The position numbers and the translations under genes are program-made. 64,000 bases of DNA from Proteiniphilum sp. UBA5384 (GTDB lineage Bacteria; Bacteroidota; Bacteroidia; Bacteroidales; Dysgonomonadaceae), in NCBI RefSeq assembly GCF_002410825.1, contig NZ_DHOS01000001.1, positions 1,051-65,050 on the forward strand, given 5' to 3'. This document shows positions 1 to 9,006 of the stretch, piece after piece. Under the pieces are notes generated by a model that was given only the letters and a program-made list of their open reading frames with translations, was not told the origin of the DNA and made no database searches. Position 1 is the first letter of the stretch; each line of letters begins with the position of its first letter.

Positions 1-1
1 G

Positions 2-892
2 TTCTACAGCATCTGCTTTATGCCTACCATGTCATTAACTACTTCAATCTCCATGGCAAATCTGGAGAATCCGGCGAAGGAGTTTTCAAGGATACGCCTG
101 TTCGGTTCCTTCGGATGGATCGGGTCGGGTTTCCTGATCAGCGCCCTGGGTATTGAAGCTTATTCAACGCCATTCCTCATCGGTGCGGGAGTTTCACTGA
201 TGGCCGGCCTGTACGCCCTCGTGTTACCTTATAGTGCCCCTGTGAAAACGGAAGGAAAGATGACTGTCGGTCGGATACTCGGATTTGATGCGTTTAAACT
301 GACAAAAGACCGTTCATTTCTTGTTTTACTCGTCTTTTCAGCGTTAATTTGCATTCCGCTGGCATTCTATGATTCGTTTACCAATCTTTTCATTACCGAT
401 ATAGGAATTAAGAATGCCGCTGCTGCCATGAGCATGGGGCAGATCGCGGAAGTGATCTTTCTGTTTTCGTTCCCGTTCTTTTTCCTGAAGTTGAAATACA
501 AGGGAAGTATCACCGCAGCTATTGTGGCATGGGTACTGATGTACGGTTTTTTTGCGTTGGGAGCACGGACGGGCGAAACCGGTTTCATTTATGCCGTGCT
601 GCCACTCCATGGATTTTGCTTTACATTCTTCTTCGTGGCAGGCCAGTTGTTTGTAGACGAAAAAGCGCCCCTTTCATTACGGAATTCTGCCCAGGGACTG
701 ATCGCCTTTGCTACTTATGGCGTAGGGAAATATTTCGGAACATTGATTGCAGGAAATGTAGTGCACCATTATACGATGGAGGAACTCTACAATTGGGAAT
801 TGATATGGATGATTCCCTTTATCATGGCAGTTGTTTTACTGATTGGCTTTCTGCTACTTTTCCGGGAGAACCTGAAAAAAGAAACAATTTGA
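2..892 (+). CDS. MFS transporter, nucleoside:H+ symporter (NupG/XapB) type, 5' truncated
   Basis: The reading frame is open to the left edge of the window: the codons before the first Met at base 20 read Phe-Tyr-Ser-Ile-Cys-Phe. About 296 C-terminal residues are present, against roughly 410 for the family, so the first third is missing. The protein has about eight hydrophobic segments and no soluble domain. The MPTMSLTTSI stretch near the cut and the NLFITDIGI and GQIAEVIF motifs resemble the nucleoside:H+ symporter branch of the MFS, which sits in the inner membrane. It lies 27 bases before a Gfo/Idh/MocA gene in the same direction, so I infer it imports a sugar or sugar derivative handled by the genes that follow. 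The substrate cannot be read from the sequence; family assignment is good. Confidence 0.8.
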   Translation, partial: FYSICFMPTMSLTTSISMANLENPAKEFSRIRLFGSFGWIGSGFLISALGIEAYSTPFLIGAGVSLMAGLYALVLPYSAPVKTEGKMTVGRILGFDAFKLTKDRSFLVLLVFSALICIPLAFYDSFTNLFITDIGIKNAAAAMSMGQIAEVIFLFSFPFFFLKLKYKGSITAAIVAWVLMYGFFALGARTGETGFIYAVLPLHGFCFTFFFVAGQLFVDEKAPLSLRNSAQGLIAFATYGVGKYFGTLIAGNVVHHYTMEELYNWELIWMIPFIMAVVLLIGFLLLFRENLKKETI

Positions 893-919
893 ACAAACTT
901 CATACATATATCAGATATT

Positions 920-2086
920 ATGCGAAAAAGAAAACTTAAAATGGGTATGGTCGGTGGTGGGAGCGATGCCTTTATAGGGGCCATCCACCGTCGCGCGGCT
1001 TTCATGGACAACCGGATTGAACTGGTCTGCGGTTGTTTTAGTGTGGATCCTGAAATATCAAGAAGTTCCGGTAGGGAATATTTTGTTTCCGATGAGCGGA
1101 TTTATGACAACTACCATGAAATGTTTGCACGCGAGATGGCGTTGCCTGAAGAGGAACGGATGGATTTTGTGACCATCGTAACTCCCAACAAATGGCATTT
1201 TGAGCCGGCCATGATGGCGCTGGAGAGGGGGATTCATGTGGTACTCGACAAACCGATCACTTTCTCTCTTGATGAGGCGAAAGAACTTCGGCGGAAAGTG
1301 GAAGAAACCGGCCTGGTGCTGGCACTCACACATGTCTATTCGGGATATCCCGCCGTGAAAGAGGCGAAAGCCCGGATTGCCAACGGTGAGCTGGGTAAAC
1401 TTCGCAAGGTGTACGTGGAATATACCCAGGGATGGCTGTCGCAACGTATTGAACTGCAGGGTGGCAACAATGCCGGATGGAGGACTAATCCCAAGACTAC
1501 GGGGAAAGCGGGATGCATGGGCGATATCGGCACGCATGCCTGGCACCTGGCGGAATATGTGACGGGACTCAAAGTCACGGAAGTGTGCGCAGATCTTCAG
1601 ACTTATGTGGAGGGGCGGCCCGTGGATGATGACGGTGCTTCGTTATTGCGCCTGGAAAACGGTGTGACCGGCGTGTTAATGGCCACCCAGATCGCAACGG
1701 GAGAGGCGAATAATATCCGTATCCGTGTGTATGGCGATAAAGGCGGACTGGAATGGAGGCAGATGGATCCGAACCGGTTGATTCTGAGATGGAGTGATAA
1801 GCCTGCACAGGAATTGTATATGGGGAATAACGAATTCCTGAGCGATCTCGCCAAATGGAATACAAGGGTACCTGCTGGGCACCCGGAAGGTTTTATAGAG
1901 GCCTTTGCCAATATCTACAGGAATTTTGCCCTTACCGTGATGGCCAAAAGGAACGGGGAAACACCCGACGGACTCATTACCGATTTTCCTTCCGTGTATG
2001 ACGGGGTGAGGGGAATGCAATTCGTGGAGACCATGGTAGAGGCCGGCAAGAAGAATGATACAAAATGGTTTAAATGGATTGATTAA
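920..2086 (+). CDS. Gfo/Idh/MocA family oxidoreductase (cytosolic)
   Basis: A 388-residue NAD(P)-dependent oxidoreductase of the glucose-fructose oxidoreductase/inositol dehydrogenase family. The Rossmann glycine-rich turn (GMVGGGSDAFIG) is at about residues 9-20, and the family's EKP-like motif appears as LDKP near residue 112. A GDIGTHAWH segment near residue 200 carries the catalytic-site His typical of the C-terminal domain. There is no signal peptide, unlike the second family member at 3860, so this copy should act in the cytosol. It follows the transporter by 27 bases and precedes the cytochrome fusion by 134 bases. In Bacteroides a keto-sugar route pairs such enzymes to oxidise C3 of glycosides and re-reduce the released 3-keto sugar; a similar role is inferred here. 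The exact substrate is unknown. Confidence 0.85.
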   Translation: MRKRKLKMGMVGGGSDAFIGAIHRRAAFMDNRIELVCGCFSVDPEISRSSGREYFVSDERIYDNYHEMFAREMALPEEERMDFVTIVTPNKWHFEPAMMALERGIHVVLDKPITFSLDEAKELRRKVEETGLVLALTHVYSGYPAVKEAKARIANGELGKLRKVYVEYTQGWLSQRIELQGGNNAGWRTNPKTTGKAGCMGDIGTHAWHLAEYVTGLKVTEVCADLQTYVEGRPVDDDGASLLRLENGVTGVLMATQIATGEANNIRIRVYGDKGGLEWRQMDPNRLILRWSDKPAQELYMGNNEFLSDLAKWNTRVPAGHPEGFIEAFANIYRNFALTVMAKRNGETPDGLITDFPSVYDGVRGMQFVETMVEAGKKNDTKWFKWID

Positions 2087-2220
2087 ATGTAATTTTTGTC
2101 AAAAAAACACATTTTACAGACTCATTTTTTTTAGTAGAATAAAATTTCGTACTTTTATAGGCTATTAGAGATAATATATAGATAAAAGCTATAGCTTGAA
2201 ACTTTTTATCATAAACTACA

Positions 2221-3786
2221 ATGTCGAAGCGTGTTAGAAGGGAACGGAGAACAGCAAAAAAACTGCATCAGCGCAAAGGATTTTTCCTCACCATCGGTAT
2301 ATTCATTGGAATTGTTTTTGTGGCTGCCCTGTATCAGACATCGGTCTATTTTTCCACGAATGAATCATGTATGATGTGCCATGTGCATCCCCATGCTGAA
2401 GAGAGTTGGATGCTGTCGGTGCATGTGAACAATTCAAGCGGGGTGATGGTGAACTGTGTGGATTGCCATCTTCCGCCCAAAGACGACACATGGGCGCATT
2501 ATACCGCCAAACTATCATTGGGTGTACGCGACGTGTGGGGACACCTTACCAAGGATCCCGAAGAGATCGACTGGGAAAGAAAATCGGAGTTGGAACATGC
2601 CGTAAAATATATTCCCAACGAATCGTGTGTGAAATGTCACCAGAACCTTTTTCCGCAGGGGGTCAGCGATGAGGCTATCACGGCGCACCTTTATTATGAA
2701 GAGAATGCGGAGAAACTCGATCTGCAATGTATCAGTTGCCACCTGGATGCAGGCCATTATAATCCGAATTACTCACATGGACAGATGGCGGGTATTCCCG
2801 GACAGGGAGGTGCTGCGGCAGTAGATACAAGTTTGTTCTACAAAGCGCCGGCGGAAGTTGTCGGTTTCACCAATTATACGGAACAGGTGCCCGGTACGGC
2901 CGTTTCGTTCGGGATGATCGCCATTCCGGGAGGAACTTTCAAGATGGGAAGTCCTGAGAAAGAGCCTTTCCGTAACCCCGATGAATCGCCCCAACATGAA
3001 GTTTCGTTGGATCCTTTCTTTATGGCTGAAGTGGAGACCACATGGGATATGTACTGGGCATTCTATGCCGAGACGATGAGTGAGGGCCGTACCCCGCCTG
3101 AAACGGTGTATTCAAACAATTTGAACGCAATGGGGGTAGATGCCATATCGGGTCCCACACCGCCGTTTGGATATCCCGACCAGGGGTGGGGGCAGGGTGA
3201 CCGCCCGGCCATTACAATGACCCATTATGCTGCCGAAATATTCTGCCAGTGGCTCTCGGAGAAGACAGGCAAGAAATACCGCCTGCCCACCGAGGCTGAA
3301 TGGGAATATGCCGCGCGTGGAGGCACCGATACACCTTATTTCTTCCCCGGAAGCCCCAAAGATTTTTCAGAACAGGGATTTATGCGGAATGTCTTTAAGC
3401 CGAAGACCGAAGGAATTGTCCCGTATGTAATCTATACTAAAAATAGTGACGGTCGTACGCAACCACCCTCGGAAGTGATGTCCAATCCGTTTGGATTAAA
3501 GAATATGTTGGGAAATGTGTTGGAATATACATCCGATAAATATGATCCGGAAGCTTACGCCAAGCGGTCGGGAGTTACCCACAACCCACGTGTAACCGAA
3601 GGTGACGACTGGGTGGTACGTGGAGGACTCTATTCGTCTGATGCGTCCGATGTGCGCAGTGCGAGCCGTAGCCATACCCGGCATGATGCGTGGTTGAAAA
3701 CGGACCCCCAACAGCCGAAAAGTATCTGGTGGTATTCCGATATAAAAGGAATCGGATTCCGGGTGGTATGTGAGCCCGGTTCTTAA
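2221..3786 (+). CDS. NrfH-like tetraheme cytochrome c fused to a SUMF1-type domain
   Basis: A 521-residue fusion. A basic N-terminus and one membrane helix (about residues 21-40) anchor it in the inner membrane. Four CXXCH haem c motifs follow at about residues 50, 79, 136 and 170, spaced as in the NapC/NrfH family, which passes electrons between quinol and periplasmic partners. From about residue 231 a SUMF1/formylglycine-generating-enzyme fold begins (IPGGTFKMGS) and continues through RLPTEAEWEYAARGG, GNVLEY, VVRGG and the terminal GFRVV. The segment after VVRGG, where true formylglycine-generating enzymes carry catalytic cysteines, has none, so a binding or structural role is more likely than that activity. 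It is surrounded by exported sugar oxidoreductase genes and followed by a haem-attachment gene. I infer an electron relay for periplasmic oxidation. Confidence 0.88.
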   Translation: MSKRVRRERRTAKKLHQRKGFFLTIGIFIGIVFVAALYQTSVYFSTNESCMMCHVHPHAEESWMLSVHVNNSSGVMVNCVDCHLPPKDDTWAHYTAKLSLGVRDVWGHLTKDPEEIDWERKSELEHAVKYIPNESCVKCHQNLFPQGVSDEAITAHLYYEENAEKLDLQCISCHLDAGHYNPNYSHGQMAGIPGQGGAAAVDTSLFYKAPAEVVGFTNYTEQVPGTAVSFGMIAIPGGTFKMGSPEKEPFRNPDESPQHEVSLDPFFMAEVETTWDMYWAFYAETMSEGRTPPETVYSNNLNAMGVDAISGPTPPFGYPDQGWGQGDRPAITMTHYAAEIFCQWLSEKTGKKYRLPTEAEWEYAARGGTDTPYFFPGSPKDFSEQGFMRNVFKPKTEGIVPYVIYTKNSDGRTQPPSEVMSNPFGLKNMLGNVLEYTSDKYDPEAYAKRSGVTHNPRVTEGDDWVVRGGLYSSDASDVRSASRSHTRHDAWLKTDPQQPKSIWWYSDIKGIGFRVVCEPGS

Positions 3787-3859
3787 TGGTTAAGTTAAGC
3801 TTAAGTGGCTCAGTGATTTGAACAAATAAACTATATATAAATTAAAACAAATCAAAGTA

Positions 3860-5236
3860 ATGAAGAAAGAGAACAATCTAACCAGAAGATCATTTCTGAA
3901 AACCTCTGCTGTGGCAGGAGCCGTGGGAGTGATCGGTACCGGTTCCGCAGGATTTCTAACATCTTGTGGTGGTGGAGCAGAGAAAAAAAATGGCACTGCA
4001 CCCTTAAAAGAAGCCGGTAATTATTATATTCCCGAACTTCCTGATCTGGCTGCCGACGGGAAAGAGATTAAAGCCGGTGTCGTTGGTTGTGGTGGACGTG
4101 GCTCGGGTGCAGCCTTCAACTTCCTGAATGCAGCCAATGGCGTAACTATCGTCGCTTTGGGTGATGTTTTTCAGGACAGGGTAGACGAACTGGCGGGGAA
4201 GTTGAAGAATGAAAAAAATATCGATATCCCGACAGATAAGCGATTCATTGGGCTGGATGCCTATAAGCAGGTGATTGATAGTGATATCGATGTACTGATT
4301 GATTGTACGCCTCCTTTCTTCCGTGCGGAACATTTCAAATATGCCGTAGAAAAAAATAAACATAGCTTTCTGGAAAAACCAATCTGCGTGGATGCTGCCG
4401 GTTACCGTACCGTTGTAGCTGCCGCCAGACAGGCACAGGCCAAAAAACTGTCTGTTGTGACCGGTACGCAACGTCACCATCAGCGTGCTTATGTGGAATC
4501 CTATAAGCAGATCATGAATGGTGCTATTGGTGAAATTACCGGAGGAACCGTCTACTGGAACCAAAGCATGCTGTGGTATCGCGACCGTCAACCGCAATGG
4601 AATGATTTCGAATATATGGTACGTGACTGGGTGAACTGGAAATGGCTGTCGGGCGACCATATCGTGGAACAGCATGTGCATAATATTGACGTGTTTACCT
4701 GGTTTACAGGATTGAAACCTGTAAGTGCCGTGGGATTCGGATCCCGTCAGCGTCGTGTTACGGGTGACCAGTATGATAATTTCAGTATCGACTTCACTAT
4801 GGAGAACGGTATTCACATGCACAGCATGTGCCGCCAGATCGACGGTTGTGCCAACAATGTGAGTGAGTTTATCCAGGGAACAAAAGGTTCATGGACGACC
4901 AATGGTGGTCATGTAATCAAAGATCTTGCCGGTAACGTGATCTGGCAATTTGATGGAGAGGCTGAAAAGGCTAATTTCCAACAAACCGACCCCTATACAT
5001 TGGAGCATGTGAACCTGATCAATTGTATCCGCAGCAATAAACCCATAGAGCAGGCATCTGAAACAGCCGTTTCGAATATGGCAGGTATCATGGGACGTGA
5101 AGCCGCCTATACGGGACAGGAAGTAACATGGGATGCCATGACTGCTTCCCAGCTCGATTATACTCCTGCCGACCTGAATATCGGTAAAATGGATATGTCC
5201 GGATTTACAGTGCCTGTACCGGGAAGTGGAAAATAA
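3860..5236 (+). CDS. Exported Gfo/Idh/MocA family oxidoreductase (Tat/lipoprotein signal)
   Basis: A 458-residue enzyme. The N-terminus has a twin-arginine motif (RRSFLK, residues 9-14), a hydrophobic stretch and a Cys-preceded LTSC lipobox, so it is likely exported folded by Tat, with tightly bound nicotinamide cofactor, and perhaps lipid-anchored. The Rossmann turn (GVVGCGGRGSG) is near residue 73 and the EKP motif (LEKPICVDAA) near residue 173. A QRHHQRAYVES segment and the HIVEQHVHNID stretch near residue 268 fit the substrate-binding domain. It lies 73 bases after the cytochrome fusion and 11 bases before the TIM-barrel gene, so the three are probably one transcript. Oxidation of a glycoside to a keto form in the periplasm is the inferred role; substrate unknown. 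Confidence 0.88.
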   Translation: MKKENNLTRRSFLKTSAVAGAVGVIGTGSAGFLTSCGGGAEKKNGTAPLKEAGNYYIPELPDLAADGKEIKAGVVGCGGRGSGAAFNFLNAANGVTIVALGDVFQDRVDELAGKLKNEKNIDIPTDKRFIGLDAYKQVIDSDIDVLIDCTPPFFRAEHFKYAVEKNKHSFLEKPICVDAAGYRTVVAAARQAQAKKLSVVTGTQRHHQRAYVESYKQIMNGAIGEITGGTVYWNQSMLWYRDRQPQWNDFEYMVRDWVNWKWLSGDHIVEQHVHNIDVFTWFTGLKPVSAVGFGSRQRRVTGDQYDNFSIDFTMENGIHMHSMCRQIDGCANNVSEFIQGTKGSWTTNGGHVIKDLAGNVIWQFDGEAEKANFQQTDPYTLEHVNLINCIRSNKPIEQASETAVSNMAGIMGREAAYTGQEVTWDAMTASQLDYTPADLNIGKMDMSGFTVPVPGSGK

Positions 5237-5247
5237 AAATTACAATT

Positions 5248-6168
5248 ATGACACTCGACAGGAGAAGATTTATACAAACAACTCTCGTCGGCTCTGCTGC
5301 TATGGTCTTAGGTGGGTGTACCTCTTCGGCCAAGGCAGACAGTAAGGATGATAACTCCGGCCGCAAGAGTAAGGCGAAACTGAATCTCTCTTTTCAGGAA
5401 GGGATTCCTCCCGGAGATACCCTGAATGAAAAGTTCGATTTCATGGAAGAGCACGGCGTAGTGGGGTTTGAACCTCACGGCAAACCGATGCTCGAGCGGT
5501 TACAGGAGATGAAAGATGCCCTGAAAGGACGGGATATCAAAGTGAGTGCCATCTGTGCCGGCTTTGACGGTTTTATCCTCTCTACCGACCCGGAGATCCG
5601 CAAGCAATGCCGCGACACGATGGAAGCATTGATCATTGGTGCCGGTGAACTCCAATCGGTGGGGGTGATCATTGTGCCTGCATTCAATAATCAGGTTCCT
5701 GTAATGCCTCATACCCAGGAGACGCGTGATTTCCTCTGTGAGCAGTTCGATGAAATGGGTACTTTTGCCCATCAACACGGGACGACCGTTATCTTTGAAC
5801 CATTGAACCGTAAGGAGGCATTCTATCTCCGCCAGGTGGCCGATGCCGCTTCCATCTGCCGTGACATCAATAATTCCGGTGTGAAATGTATGGGCGACTT
5901 CTGGCACATGACTTGGGAAGAGAACTGTGATATGGGAGCTTTCCTATCCGCGGGGGAGCATCTGCAGCACGTGCATATAGCTAGCCGCAAGCGGCGTAGC
6001 ATGCCCGGCGAAGATGGAGAGGCAGACAACTACAGAAACGGTTTCAAGGGGCTCAAGATGATGGGCTATGACAAGTATGTCAGTTTTGAATGCGGGGCGC
6101 AGGGTGATCGTAACATAGTGGTGCCCGCAGCGCTCGATTTGCTGCGTAAGCAGTGGGAGGAAGCGTGA
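5248..6168 (+). CDS. Exported TIM-barrel sugar isomerase/epimerase-like enzyme (hydroxypyruvate isomerase type)
   Basis: A 306-residue protein of the xylose-isomerase-like TIM-barrel superfamily. It has an RRRFIQ twin-arginine motif, a hydrophobic stretch and a GGC lipobox within the first 25 residues, so it is probably exported and possibly a lipoprotein. Likely metal ligands are the Glu of FEPLNR (about residue 183), Asp/His of GDFWHM (about 217-220), His of HVHIAS (about 246) and Glu of SFECG (about 277). In Bacteroides keto-glycoside pathways enzymes of this superfamily hydrate or epimerise 3-keto intermediates; that role fits the neighbours but is inference. Its TGA stop overlaps the GTG start of the next gene, indicating translational coupling. 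Confidence 0.82.
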   Translation: MTLDRRRFIQTTLVGSAAMVLGGCTSSAKADSKDDNSGRKSKAKLNLSFQEGIPPGDTLNEKFDFMEEHGVVGFEPHGKPMLERLQEMKDALKGRDIKVSAICAGFDGFILSTDPEIRKQCRDTMEALIIGAGELQSVGVIIVPAFNNQVPVMPHTQETRDFLCEQFDEMGTFAHQHGTTVIFEPLNRKEAFYLRQVADAASICRDINNSGVKCMGDFWHMTWEENCDMGAFLSAGEHLQHVHIASRKRRSMPGEDGEADNYRNGFKGLKMMGYDKYVSFECGAQGDRNIVVPAALDLLRKQWEEA

Positions 6169-8597
6169 AATTCCTCTCGTCATACAATGCTACAATTGTG
6201 CTGTTGCTGATCTATGCTATTGGATTGGCAACAGCTACTTTTGTCGAGAAATGGATGGGTACGCAGGCGGCCAAGATGCTCATCTATTATTCACCCTTAT
6301 TTCTTTTCCTGCAGTTCCTGATGGTGGTGAATTTTCTTTTAATCCTTTTCCGCCGCCATTTTATCCAAAGAAAAAAGTGGCCCATGGTGATCATCCATTG
6401 CGCGCTGGTAGTTATCCTCCTGGGTGCGATGACCACTCACCTCTTCGGTAAAGAGGGACAGGTGCATATCCGTGAAGGTGAAAAGACAAATCGGATGGTG
6501 ATGCATACTTCCAAAGGTATCAAGACGGAGACTTTGCCTTTTATGCTGGAACTCAAAGAGTTCAGATTGATCCGCTACCCCGGCTCACAAAGCCCCTCTT
6601 CGTATGAAAGCAATCTGTTGGTGTATGTCGATGGGGAGGTGAACGAGGCTAAAGTGTTTATGAATAATGTGCTGGATGTAAAAGGATATCGATTTTTTCA
6701 GGCATCCTACGACCATGATGAGATGGGCACTCTCCTCTCGGTAAACAGGGACGTGGCCGGGCGTACTATTACCTATATGGGATATCTTATGCTGTTGGCA
6801 GGTTTTATGCTGATGTTTTTTATGCCCGATTCCCGCTTCCGTAAACTCCAACAACAATTAAAGGAAGCCAGAAAAGGTACGTTGGTGTTTGTCTTTCTGA
6901 TGATCGCCACGTTGGGTTATTCGCAAGTTGTACAGCAAAACAAGATACCGCAGGAACATGCGGCCAAGTTTGGAGCACTGCCCGTGCAATTTCGTGGGCG
7001 GGTGATGCCCATGAATACCTTTTCCTCTGAAATTCTTCGCAAAGTACACAAAGAACAGACATTTGAAGATCTTACTTCCGACCAGTTCCTGCTAGCTCTT
7101 CTTGCCATACCCCGGATGTGGATGCAGGTGCCTTTTATTGCTCAGCCCGATAAGGAGATAGCAGCACGACATCATTTGCCCGAAGAGTATGTACCTTACT
7201 ATTATTTTTTCGATGAGCAGGGTAATTACAGATTGCTGTCACAATTACAGGAAATCTACCATCGTCCGGCAGACAAGAGGACTTCTTCAGAGAAAAACCT
7301 GATTAAACTTGATGAACGGGTAAATATTCTTTATCAGTTGTTTAACCATACCATGCCTGGAATTTATCCCGATCCAAGTGATCCTACTCATACATGGTAT
7401 GCGCCCGGTGATGATCTTTCCCTCTTTTCTGAAGCCGATTCTATTTTTATTACAAAGTTGTTCGATTACTATCTCACCGAAGTGAGACAAGCATTGGGTA
7501 GCGGAGATTGGAGCAATGCAGATAAAGCTTTGAGCCGGATTGAGAAATATCAGTTGGATAATGATAAAGCTTCTTTGATCCATCCCAAAAAATTGCAGGC
7601 AGAGTGCTGTTATAACCGGCTGGATCTGTTTAACCGGGTGAAGGTCGGTTATTTTATCTGTGGCGGGTTGTTGCTTGTTGTTGCTTTGACACAATCATTC
7701 CGTGAAAAGCGATGGAAGCGTTATACGGCAATCGTGTTTACCGTTTGCATCTTGTTGTTGTTCCTCTGCCATATAGCCGGGATGGGAATGCGATGGTATA
7801 TATCCGGTTATGCACCCTGGAGCAATTCCTATGAAACCATGGTCTATGTATCGTGGGCTACAGTATTGGCCGGATTGATCTTCGGGCGGAAAAATACCCT
7901 TATACGTGCGCTTGCTTCCCTTTTCGGAGGAGTTATCCTTTTTGTGGCTACCCTCAATTGGATGGATCCCCAGATCAATACACTCGTGCCGGTATTGAAA
8001 TCACCCTGGTTGATGTTTCACGTAGCTGTGATTGTGGGCGCTTATGGATTTTTTGGTATCAGTTTTTTACTGGGAATCACCAATCTTTCGATCATGGCTT
8101 TTGCGGGAAATAATCCCGAGGTCTCCAAAAACAATCTCTCCATGGCTTCAGGGAAAGGGAGTTCACAGTTAGTGTATCGAATAAAAGAATTGAGTATCAT
8201 CAATAATATGTCGTTGCTGGTGGGATTAGTATTGATGACCGTTGGCACGTTCTTGGGAGCCATTTGGGCGAACGAGTCATGGGGACGGTATTGGGGATGG
8301 GATCCCAAAGAAACGTGGGCGCTGATTTCCATCGTGGTGTATACCATCGTGACACATCTGCATTTAGTGAAAAAATGGAGTAATCCGTGGCTTTTTAACC
8401 TACTCTCGGTATTCGCTTTTGCATCGGTACTGATGACTTTCCTGGGTGTGAACTATTTCCTCAGCGGTATGCACTCCTATGGACAGACTGAAGGTATCTC
8501 TTCCGTTTTCTTTTATATCGGAATTGGTTTTATACTTCTTGCCGTATTGGGAATCCTTGCAAGGTTTGAGAAAGTGGACAAGTGGTTAAGTGATTGA
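6165..8597 (+). CDS. ccsA: Cytochrome c biogenesis fusion protein ResB-CcsA (system II)
   Basis: About 810 residues. The N-terminal part is ResB-like, with membrane helices and a periplasmic insertion (LFGKEGQVHI onwards). The C-terminal part is CcsA-like, containing the tryptophan-rich WGRYWGWDPKETW haem-handling motif near residue 705 and the APWSNSYETM segment typical of CcsA. Such fusions are usual in Bacteroidetes and attach haem to CXXCH motifs in the periplasm. A GTG at 6153 is also in frame, but the GTG at 6165 has GGAGG five bases upstream and overlaps the preceding TGA as GTGA, so I chose it. Its place directly after the tetraheme fusion, rather than next to nrfHA, suggests it is the maturation factor for that protein. 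Confidence 0.88.
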   Translation: MKFLSSYNATIVLLLIYAIGLATATFVEKWMGTQAAKMLIYYSPLFLFLQFLMVVNFLLILFRRHFIQRKKWPMVIIHCALVVILLGAMTTHLFGKEGQVHIREGEKTNRMVMHTSKGIKTETLPFMLELKEFRLIRYPGSQSPSSYESNLLVYVDGEVNEAKVFMNNVLDVKGYRFFQASYDHDEMGTLLSVNRDVAGRTITYMGYLMLLAGFMLMFFMPDSRFRKLQQQLKEARKGTLVFVFLMIATLGYSQVVQQNKIPQEHAAKFGALPVQFRGRVMPMNTFSSEILRKVHKEQTFEDLTSDQFLLALLAIPRMWMQVPFIAQPDKEIAARHHLPEEYVPYYYFFDEQGNYRLLSQLQEIYHRPADKRTSSEKNLIKLDERVNILYQLFNHTMPGIYPDPSDPTHTWYAPGDDLSLFSEADSIFITKLFDYYLTEVRQALGSGDWSNADKALSRIEKYQLDNDKASLIHPKKLQAECCYNRLDLFNRVKVGYFICGGLLLVVALTQSFREKRWKRYTAIVFTVCILLLFLCHIAGMGMRWYISGYAPWSNSYETMVYVSWATVLAGLIFGRKNTLIRALASLFGGVILFVATLNWMDPQINTLVPVLKSPWLMFHVAVIVGAYGFFGISFLLGITNLSIMAFAGNNPEVSKNNLSMASGKGSSQLVYRIKELSIINNMSLLVGLVLMTVGTFLGAIWANESWGRYWGWDPKETWALISIVVYTIVTHLHLVKKWSNPWLFNLLSVFAFASVLMTFLGVNYFLSGMHSYGQTEGISSVFFYIGIGFILLAVLGILARFEKVDKWLSD

Positions 8598-9006
8598 CCT
8601 GTTAAGAGGAAAAGTGCTATGGATGAGACAATGAGTATTAAAAACCTATTTTTCTCTATTTTGACATTCCCGTTCCGCACGGCCTCTATCCGCAGACGGT
8701 GCAAGGGTATGGATAATCCTGTATTCCAGAGTTGTATCTTTTTGCACAAATGTTTGTATCTGGAGGAAGAGCTGTTCATTTTTTCGCCTCAGCCGGCGCG
8801 AATAAACGACAGATTGTTCATTGAACCCTTTTTGAGAGAGCGAGTCCGCCAAAGTAAAAGCCTGTTCTCTCAAGTGAATTTCAACCATGCATCCTTTCGT
8901 GCATTCAGCTCCCCCACCGCATGCTATTAGAGAGGAAGGCCACCGTATCACTTTGTTTACCTGTCTTGTCTTATTGGCATATTATTCACATCACCAAATT
9001 ATCACA
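8598..9006. other. Intergenic region with no convincing gene
   Basis: About 400 bases separate the + strand cytochrome cluster from the minus-strand genes. Open frames of about 100 codons exist on both strands (+ 8619-8930, - 8646-8951) but neither has a recognisable domain, and they overlap each other. An 8-base inverted repeat (TTGAGAGA at 8832-8839, TCTCTCAA at 8866-8873) could form a hairpin with a 26-base loop. This could be a gene remnant, an unannotated RNA or plain spacer; I cannot decide. Confidence 0.4.

Noticed and set aside
2911..3786. SUMF1 domain as an active formylglycine-generating enzyme
   Set aside because: No cysteine occurs where the catalytic pair should be, and no sulfatase gene lies in the window.
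4004..4822. A 272-codon minus-strand frame
   Set aside because: Antisense shadow of the exported Gfo/Idh/MocA gene.
8619..8951. Possible small genes on either strand
   Set aside because: They overlap each other, have no signal peptide or domain, and no good start context; kept only as an unexplained spacer.
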